From: Verrucomicrobiota bacterium
GTDB lineage: Bacteria; Verrucomicrobiota; Verrucomicrobiia; JADLBR01
DNA: 37,969 bases
Assembly: GCA_029560585.1 (NCBI GenBank)
Contig: JAKQKQ010000250.1
Span: 1 to 37,969 of the forward strand
Reading direction: 5' to 3'
Of this stretch, positions 33,028-37,969 are shown one piece after another. The notes under the pieces were generated by a model. It saw nothing but the letters and a program-made list of their open reading frames with translations, was not told where the DNA came from and made no database searches. Both the position numbers and the translations under genes were made by a program. How positions within the stretch are numbered: the stretch's first letter is position 1; each line of letters begins with the position of its first letter.

Positions 33028-33539
33028 GTGAGGCTCCTTTCGGGAGAGGTCGTCGCCATTTGGCGACGGAGGGCCTTGATACCATTGTGGATGAGGACGC
33101 CGACGTGGCTCTCGCTCAGGCCGGTGAGCCTGCTGATCTCCCGGTAGCTCATCTCGTGCAAGAATTTCAGTCTGATGACCTCCCGCTGGTTGGTCGGCAG
33201 TCGGCCGAGGGCATCGGTGATCGAGCACGCGGGGGTCTCCGGCGGTGCGCCGGGCGGATCCGCCGCGAGCGTGGCGTCCAGTGACTCGGTGAGGGGTGTC
33301 ATGCGTCGTTCCTTCCTGAGCACGTCCATGGCGCGATTACGGCAGACGGTGAAAAGCCACGGCGCCAGCCGCGAATCCACCCTCTCCCGTCGCTGCGAGC
33401 ACAGGCGCACGAAGGTGTCCTGGACCACGTCCCGCGCGCGCTCCGCATCACCCAGCAACCCGTGGGCATATTGGGTGAGCGGGCGTCCAAAGCGTTCCAC
33501 CGCATCTGCGATCCAGTCCTCATGGCTCTGCGCTTCCAT
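33024..33539 (-). CDS. ECF RNA polymerase sigma factor
   Basis: The product is 171 residues from the ATG at 33539; an upstream GTG at 33572 is possible but adds unconserved residues. Region 2 is seen at about 20-75 (PLTQYAHGLLGDAERARDVV, QDTFVRLC, then WLFTVCRNRAMDVLRKE). Region 4 is about 105-155 (LPTNQREVIRLKFLHEMSYR, then REISRLTGLSESHVGVLIHN), the helix-turn-helix that reads the -35 element. There is no extra domain. Its stop overlaps the start of the anti-sigma/VWA fusion, the standard sigma/anti-sigma layout. It probably directs its own operon; I found no convincing matching promoter in 33540-33740. Confidence 0.93.
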   Translation of the reverse strand: MEAQSHEDWIADAVERFGRPLTQYAHGLLGDAERARDVVQDTFVRLCSQRRERVDSRLAPWLFTVCRNRAMDVLRKERRMTPLTESLDATLAADPPGAPPETPACSITDALGRLPTNQREVIRLKFLHEMSYREISRLTGLSESHVGVLIHNGIKALRRQMATTSPERSLT

Positions 33540-33740
33540 ATCGGGAGGCCCTCGTGCTTCAGCCTCCCACACCGCATAACGGACGGGGAGCGGATTTCTT
33601 AATCATTTTCCACGCGCCCATTCCGGGGGCGGGATAAATCCGAACCGCTTTTCGAAGGGTCAGGGGCTGGGGGGATATGGAGCTACATCGGAACGCGCAA
33701 GAGAGGGGCGCGCGCATCGCGGCGGGCGGCACAGATGCCG

Positions 33741-34406
33741 TCAGAACAGGACGTTCATGGAGGCGCCGACGTGCTCGATGGCGGCGCATCGGCCGCGGCA
33801 CAGAAAGGCGCGCTCGTCTGTGTTGAGGCGGAGAGCGGCGCCGGAGGGTCCGGCGTCGAGCGCCGGGCGGAGGGCGAAGGCGGGGCGCTCGATCGAGTCG
33901 AAGGAGGCGACGAGGGCAAAACCGTTCTCGGCGTTGTCCCCCAGGCTATCCCGGTGCTCGAGGATGCGCCGGGCGATCGCCTCGTCGCAACCGAGGCGGA
34001 GCGAAAGGGTAAGTCCAGCGTGCCGGGCGCTCGCCTCGATCACCCAGCCGTCCGCCGAGCGGGCGAGGTCCACGATCTTGCAGAAGAGCACGCTGGGCTT
34101 GCCGTCGGCCCGGACCATCTTCTCCTGAATGTCACAGGACAGCATGGTGGCGGTCGCCCCTCCGCGGATGAGTTCGTGCGCCTCGAGTGCTGCTCCGTGA
34201 TCGGCGGCCAACTTCTTGGCAATCGCGTCGAGTCTCTCGATCTCCTTTGCCTGGTCCACGGCGGTTTCGGGGGCCGGGGCGGCATCATCGCGGCGACCCT
34301 CGGAATCCACGTCGCCGGCCGAGTCGCGCACACAGGTGACGAGGCACAGCGACCCGAGGACGGCGCACAGGAGCAATGGCATTCGGGGCCAGATCGAGTT
34401 GTTCAT
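33741..34406 (-). CDS. Putative lipoprotein of unknown function
   Basis: The product is 221 residues from ATG 34406 (a TTG four codons earlier is possible). The signal ends in a lipobox L-V-T-Cys25, so the mature protein should be lipid-anchored. A charged spacer precedes a helix (DQAKEIERLDAIAKKLAADH) and then strands (SVLFCKIVDLARSADGWVIE, ARHAGLTLSLRLG, NGFALVASFDS, FLCRGRCAAIEHV). Two more Cys near the end could form a disulfide. I recognise no family. It lies about 200 bp upstream of the sigma gene on the same strand and 60 bp downstream of the SMP-30-like gene. Confidence 0.7.
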   Translation of the reverse strand: MNNSIWPRMPLLLCAVLGSLCLVTCVRDSAGDVDSEGRRDDAAPAPETAVDQAKEIERLDAIAKKLAADHGAALEAHELIRGGATATMLSCDIQEKMVRADGKPSVLFCKIVDLARSADGWVIEASARHAGLTLSLRLGCDEAIARRILEHRDSLGDNAENGFALVASFDSIERPAFALRPALDAGPSGAALRLNTDERAFLCRGRCAAIEHVGASMNVLF

Positions 34407-34467
34407 GCAGGATGCCAAGTTTGACGGTGGCCACGCGCCTGCGCTTCAAACCAAAACAGGGGGCCGT

Positions 34468-35493
34468 TCATCGCGGTGCGGGTTCGGTCGTCTGGGCGGT
34501 CGGTGGACGCCCGCGCACCGTCATGCGGACGGCATAGAGTCCGCCCTGGGACTCGACCTTACCGGGGGGCGCGCCGGGCACTGGTTTCTGAATGTTGCAG
34601 GCGAGGTAGAGGATTCGGCCATCCTCGCCCCCGAAGGCGCCGCTGTAGGCCGGGCCTGGTCCCCGGAATTCCCCGAGGAAATCTCCACCCGGCGAGTAGA
34701 CGCGCACGGCGCCACTGATCAGGTAGACATTACCGCGCTCATCGACCGTCAGGCCCCTCGTTCCCGTTGGGGCCAGCAGGCGTTTGCCGGACAGCGACCC
34801 GTTCGCGCCAATGGCGTAGGCCCATGTTTTGTTGTCTAGAACATCCGCCACGTAGAGCGTCCGGCCATCGGGCGCCGCGGCCAATGCCTCCGGCCGCCGG
34901 AGATCCTCGGCCGCGGGCGTGGGCTCGGTGGCATCCGGCCGCAAGTAATAGAGACGCTCCCGGTCCTGCTCGAATTGTTCGCCATGGTCGAGGCGGGGAT
35001 CGGAGAAATACACCCCTCCGCTCGCATCAACCCAGACCCCGCAGGGCGAATTGAGCTTCTTGCCCTGATACGCGTCGATCAGCGTGCGCGCATAGCCATC
35101 CGCATCGGTCACTGTCAGCTTTCGGCCCTTCGCCTCGCAGATGATCAGTTGGCCACTGGGGGCAACGCCAATGCCCATGGGTGTGGCCGCGCCGTCCCGG
35201 ATGATCGAGAGCCGACCCGACGCCGACCACCGCAGGATTCGGCCGGTCGGCAAATCCGCAAAAAACACGTTCCCCTTGCCATCGCCGGTGGCCGCCTCCA
35301 CATATTGCAGGCCCGCCACCACCTGCTCGATCCGAGCGCCCTTCTCCAAGAGCGAAAGCGAGGGCGCGCGCGGAACCCCCGGCTCTGCGGTCGGTGCCCG
35401 ACCCTGGCCATGCACCAACAATGGCAAGAGCGCAGCGGCCAATCCCAGGCTGGCACCCGCTATTCCACGCGGCATGTTTCGAGCAAGATTCAC
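34468..35493 (-). CDS. Secreted SMP-30/gluconolactonase-like beta-propeller protein
   Basis: The product is 341 residues from GTG 35493, which has GAGG eight bases upstream; the ATG 18 bases further in has no such site. A signal peptide follows (ARNMPRGIAGASLGLAAALL, cleavage near VHGQ-G). Propeller blades are seen in repeats such as VEAATGDGKGNVFFADLPTG, MGIGVAPSGQLIIC, SPCGVWVDASGGVYFSDPR, RPEALAAAPDGRTLYVADV and GLTVDERGNVYLISG. These match the SMP-30/gluconolactonase/LRE fold that hydrolyses sugar lactones with a divalent metal. Export and the nearby sulfatase fit sugar-acid metabolism; the substrate is unknown. Confidence 0.88.
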   Translation of the reverse strand: MNLARNMPRGIAGASLGLAAALLPLLVHGQGRAPTAEPGVPRAPSLSLLEKGARIEQVVAGLQYVEAATGDGKGNVFFADLPTGRILRWSASGRLSIIRDGAATPMGIGVAPSGQLIICEAKGRKLTVTDADGYARTLIDAYQGKKLNSPCGVWVDASGGVYFSDPRLDHGEQFEQDRERLYYLRPDATEPTPAAEDLRRPEALAAAPDGRTLYVADVLDNKTWAYAIGANGSLSGKRLLAPTGTRGLTVDERGNVYLISGAVRVYSPGGDFLGEFRGPGPAYSGAFGGEDGRILYLACNIQKPVPGAPPGKVESQGGLYAVRMTVRGRPPTAQTTEPAPR

Positions 35494-35736
35494 CTGAATT
35501 GCCTCGCGCCGATCTGACGCCAAGGCACGAACGACAGAATAGCCGGAAATCTGCGGCGGGCGCAAGATTCGCCGTTTCGCGGGCCACGGGTCATTTGTTT
35601 TGTGACTTGCACAAAGATGAAATTGGTTTTGGACAAGAACGGCGCCGTGGCGGCATATTGACGCGGCTGAATGCCGCGCGCGGGGAAGCGATGATTTTCG
35701 TGGGCGTGCCCCGGTCTGCGGATAGGAGGGCTTGGC
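35494..35736. other. Divergent upstream region between SMP-30-like gene and sulfatase 3
   Basis: 243 bases between two opposed starts. It includes a locally AT-richer patch near 35587-35635 (TTTGTTTTGTGACTTGCACA), the likeliest promoter zone, and an AGGAGG site at 35724-35729 seven bases before the sulfatase ATG. No operator can be defined. Confidence 0.45.
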
Positions 35737-37248
35737 ATGGCGATGTCCTGGGCGGGAGGTCGAATCTTGCGAGGCGCGGTGATATTCGCGCTTGCGCTCG
35801 CGGTGGGCTCATCGCCCGCGGCAGACACCTCAAAGTTGAACATCCTGCTCATCGACATCGAGGACTGCAACGCGGGCGCGCTGGGCTGTTACGGGAACCC
35901 GCTGTGCAAGACGCCAAACCTAGACGATTTCTGCCAGACCGCGGTCCGTTTTGATCGCGCGCACGTGCAGGCGGTGTGCTGCAATCCATCGCGGACGTCA
36001 TTCCTGACCGGACTGCGCCCCAAGACCACCCGGGTCAGAAGCAACCGCGACGTCATGAGCGAGCACCTGCCCGAGGGCACGCTCACTCTGCCGGAGATGC
36101 TCAAGGCGGCCGGATTCTACTTGGCGGACATCGGCAAACTCTTCCACAAGATCGACTATGCCGAAAGGCAGATGCGGGTCTTCGACCGGATCGAGATGTA
36201 CGACCGCCCCACGGGATGGAAAGGCCCGGAGCCGATTATCGTTTTTCCACCCTCCGGCCGGAAAGCCGTTCCCGATCCGGCTCCCCCCGATCATGACAGC
36301 AAGGACTACGCAGAATGGAGGCGGCGCCGTTCTGACCGTTACGGCGACTCCGGGCTGAAGCCCGATGAGGAACGCGACTATCGGATGGCGGTTTCCGCCG
36401 CAGCCCTGCTCAAGGAATTCTCGAAGGGCGATCGGCGTTTCTTCCTGGCCGTCGCCCAGAGCCGCCCCCACACGCCCCTGATCGCGCCCAAGTCGTTCAT
36501 CGACATGTACGACCCCGCGCAGATCCCCGCGCCCCCGGCACCGCCGGATTCGCTCGTGAATTTCCCGTACATGCAACGCGCGCGAGGCAAGAACCCCGAC
36601 ATATTCACGATGCAACAGCCCACGCCCCAACAGGCGCGCGAGGCCATCGCGGCATATTATGCCTGCCTCTCCTTCGTGGATCACAACGTCGGCGTGATCC
36701 TTCGCGGCCTTGAGGAATCGGGCCTCGCCGACAAGACCATCGTGGTTTTTCTCGGCGACCACGGCTTCCACCTCGGGGATCACGGATTCTGGTCAAAGTA
36801 CTCCATGCTCGCCGCAACCCACCGAGCCCCGCTCATCGTCCGCGTGCCCGGTGCCGCGGCCGCCGGCAAGACCTGCGACGGGATAGTCGAGTTCGTGGAT
36901 CTGGTGCCCACCCTGGGGGAACTGTGCGGGTTCCAGGTCCCGGCAAACCTCGAGGGCACCAGCTTCGCCCCCCTGTTCTCCGACCCCAACCGCCCATGGA
37001 AAACCGCGTCCTTCCTCGTCGAGGGGGATTCCGAAAACGGCGAGATAGTCCGCACCCGCAAGTACAGCTACATGGAGTTCGAAAAGGGCGAGATGCCCGC
37101 CGCGATGTTCGATCTGGAGAAAGACCCCTGGGAAACCCGCAACATCGTAGACGACCCAGGCTATGCGGCCGCACGCAAGGGGATGGCCGATCTCCTCCAC
37201 GCCGGATGGAAGGCCGCCCTCCCACCTTCCGCCCCAGCGCGAGAATGA
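35737..37248 (+). CDS. Secreted iduronate-2-sulfatase-like sulfatase (sulfatase 3)
   Basis: The product is 503 residues; AGGAGG is seven bases before the ATG. A signal peptide (ILRGAVIFALALAVG, cleavage near AAD) is seen. The formylglycine site is Cys-N-P-S-Arg in VQAVCCNPSRTSFLTGLRP, the second Cys of the pair being the modified one. The start of the fold reads NILLIDIEDCNAGALGCYGN, so the usual Asp-Asp metal pair is Glu-Asp. LGDHGFHLGDHGFWSKY and THRAPLIVRVPG are typical of the iduronate-2-sulfatase branch. It likely removes 2-O-sulfate from uronate residues in the periplasm. It is divergent from the SMP-30-like gene, a plausible partner on the same glycan. Confidence 0.93.
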   Translation: MAMSWAGGRILRGAVIFALALAVGSSPAADTSKLNILLIDIEDCNAGALGCYGNPLCKTPNLDDFCQTAVRFDRAHVQAVCCNPSRTSFLTGLRPKTTRVRSNRDVMSEHLPEGTLTLPEMLKAAGFYLADIGKLFHKIDYAERQMRVFDRIEMYDRPTGWKGPEPIIVFPPSGRKAVPDPAPPDHDSKDYAEWRRRRSDRYGDSGLKPDEERDYRMAVSAAALLKEFSKGDRRFFLAVAQSRPHTPLIAPKSFIDMYDPAQIPAPPAPPDSLVNFPYMQRARGKNPDIFTMQQPTPQQAREAIAAYYACLSFVDHNVGVILRGLEESGLADKTIVVFLGDHGFHLGDHGFWSKYSMLAATHRAPLIVRVPGAAAAGKTCDGIVEFVDLVPTLGELCGFQVPANLEGTSFAPLFSDPNRPWKTASFLVEGDSENGEIVRTRKYSYMEFEKGEMPAAMFDLEKDPWETRNIVDDPGYAAARKGMADLLHAGWKAALPPSAPARE

Positions 37249-37609
37249 GATGTCGCTCTGCGGGAGACCGTCAGAGCTCGGCCCACCGAGTCGTCTCAGC
37301 CGCACCCTTGAAATCCAAACACGAACGAACGCGCAAGAACCTCCGCAGCTCGAGGCTGTCTCAAAACAAGACCGTTCCATGGGTCGTGACCCTTCGAGGG
37401 ACGTGCCGACTTGGGCAACCGACGGAGACGCCCTGCAAGATCTTGGGTGCGCCATGCGGGAATCCTGGGGAGGGCCCGCGGCCTGGAGGGCCGGGTTGGC
37501 CCAGATGTCGCGCGGCTGGTGAATCGGGGACGCCCGGGGCCGGCGTCCCTCCCGGCTAATGCGGGCGGCAATCGCTCTGCGGCGTCAGATCGAAATGAGA
37601 CACTCCGCT
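37249..37609. repeat. Repeat cluster: mini-transposon half end and GGCCGGGT unit (copy C)
   Basis: At 37353-37367 AGGCTGTCTCAAAAC matches the right end of the mini-transposon alone. At 37468-37553 the GGCCGGGT unit occurs without the mini-transposon: GGGAGGGCCCGCGGCCTG runs on almost directly into GAGGGCCGGGTTGGCCCAGA. It is thus close to an empty site for copy A. No gene is seen in this stretch. Confidence 0.6.
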
Positions 37610-37663
37610 AGCCTGCATGTTTCACGCACGCGCGTGAAACATGCAGGCTCAAAGGAAAACCGC
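37610..37663 (-). repeat. GCGTGAAA hairpin element, copy 2 (inverted)
   Basis: A perfect 18-bp hairpin (AGCCTGCATGTTTCACGC at 37610-37627, loop ACGC, complement at 37632-37649), flanked on the right by the complement of GCGGTTTTCCTTTGAGCC (37646-37663). It is the same unit as 27779-27837 in the other orientation. Confidence 0.75.
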
Positions 37664-37778
37664 GCTCCGAAAAACGCGATTTTGGAGGGTCTGGGGCCAT
37701 CGATCCGCGATACACACTCTGCAACCGCGAAAGAACCCAGTATTTGCCTGACCTTTCCCAATAAATGGCATTCATGGC

Positions 37779-37835
37779 GCGGTTTTCCCAGAGCCCGGAA
37801 TTTCACAGCCGACAGGCTGTGAAATATCCGGGCTA
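37779..37835 (+). repeat. GCGTGAAA hairpin element, copy 3
   Basis: Lead GCGGTTTTCCCAGAGCC, then AGCCCGGAATTTCACAGCC (37792-37810), loop GACA, and GGCTGTGAAATATCCGGGCT (37815-37834), with one extra base in the right arm. The TTTCAC/GTGAAA core and lead are kept while the outer stem changed on both arms, as in a maintained structure. The gap 37664-37778 between copies holds nothing else I can name. Confidence 0.7.
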
Positions 37836-37858
37836 CTGATCTTTGCATAAATAACAAC

Positions 37859-37969
37859 CTAATAGAGGCGCAAAGAGAGCGGGCTGTGGGCGATGAAGGC
37901 GCGCAGCAGCCCCTCGCGGCGCTGGAGGCTGCGGGCGTGGCGGTGCGCGGTGGCATGGAGCGCGCGGAG
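37859..37969 (-). CDS. C-terminal tail of an unrecognised protein (partial)
   Basis: Reading leftward from the window edge gives 36 codons ending in TAG (37861-37859): LRALHATAHRHARSLQRREG, then LLRAFIAHSPLSLRLY. Nearly every third position is G or C, as in the other genes, and the composition drops sharply to AT-rich right after the stop, so this is probably the real end of a gene entering from the right. The peptide is basic and helical. I do not recognise it. Confidence 0.5.
   Translation of the reverse strand, partial: LRALHATAHRHARSLQRREGLLRAFIAHSPLSLRLY

Noticed and set aside
37585-37956. Minus-strand frame of 123 codons at the right end
   Set aside because: It passes through two hairpin repeats and an AT-rich gap. 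Another frame (37859-37969) has the codon bias of the certain genes and a stop at the composition break, so it is the better reading.
1-37969. CRISPR array, tRNA, rRNA, phage genes or a defence island
   Set aside because: No regularly spaced direct repeats, no cloverleaf-type GTTCGA with acceptor pairing outside genes, no rRNA words and no phage structural or nuclease-type defence genes were seen. The dGTPase alone is not enough for a defence claim.

Overview
This is a high-GC bacterial chromosome segment with about 25 protein genes and an unusually large load of small, non-coding, palindromic or transposon-like repeats between them. No rRNA, tRNA or CRISPR array is recognisable. Three formylglycine-type sulfatases, a beta-helix pectate-lyase-like protein, a TAT-exported Gfo/Idh/MocA oxidoreductase, a sigma factor paired with an anti-sigma/von Willebrand fusion, paired bactofilins and a large Bat-type operon suggest a polysaccharide-degrading member of the Planctomycetota/Verrucomicrobiota/Lentisphaerota group or a neighbouring phylum. 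That placement is an inference from gene families and repeat style; no marker gene settles it.

Layout. 1-156: end of an unrecognised gene. 268-383: palindromic repeat just before a beta-helix lyase gene (396-2204) that runs straight into sulfatase 1 (2230-3723). 3725-4050: a decayed RAYT-like element with perfect 24-bp inverted ends. 4062-5108: an exported protein of unknown function. 5297-7039: a sulfite reductase hemoprotein. 7398-7725: nested repeats. 7846-8940: AI-2E family permease. 8999-10216: DUF1015 protein. 10521-14160: a divergent sulfatase 2 / oxidoreductase pair between inverted 253-bp repeats. 14216-16630: a DHDPS-family lyase and an NAD-dependent epimerase-like protein.

16786-22894: a tightly overlapping MoxR - DUF58 - DUF4381-like - BatA - BatB/BatC operon. 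These genes look like an AAA+ ATPase working with membrane-anchored VWA proteins in the periplasm, and BatB and the TPR protein are fused. 23300-24454: a phosphofructokinase with PPi-type residues, on the other strand. 24632-27613: a bactofilin, a zinc-ribbon bactofilin, a DUF4230 membrane protein and a dGTPase, closed by a strong hairpin. 27971-29503: a TPR protein.

29694-35493 is all minus strand: a small exported beta-rich protein, the anti-sigma/VWA fusion translationally coupled to its ECF sigma factor, a lipoprotein and an SMP-30/gluconolactonase-like protein. 35737-37248: an iduronate-2-sulfatase-like enzyme. The right end is another repeat cluster, followed by the tail of a minus-strand gene.

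The lyase, sulfatases, oxidoreductase, aldolase, epimerase and SMP-30 protein fit breakdown of sulfated, uronate-rich glycans; no sulfatase-maturing enzyme is present, so it must be encoded elsewhere. I do not see a convincing new defence or enzymatic system. The least explained material is the repeat population: at least seven families, several beginning within a few bases of stop codons, and one mini-transposon that appears to sit at the same point of another repeat in opposite orientations.
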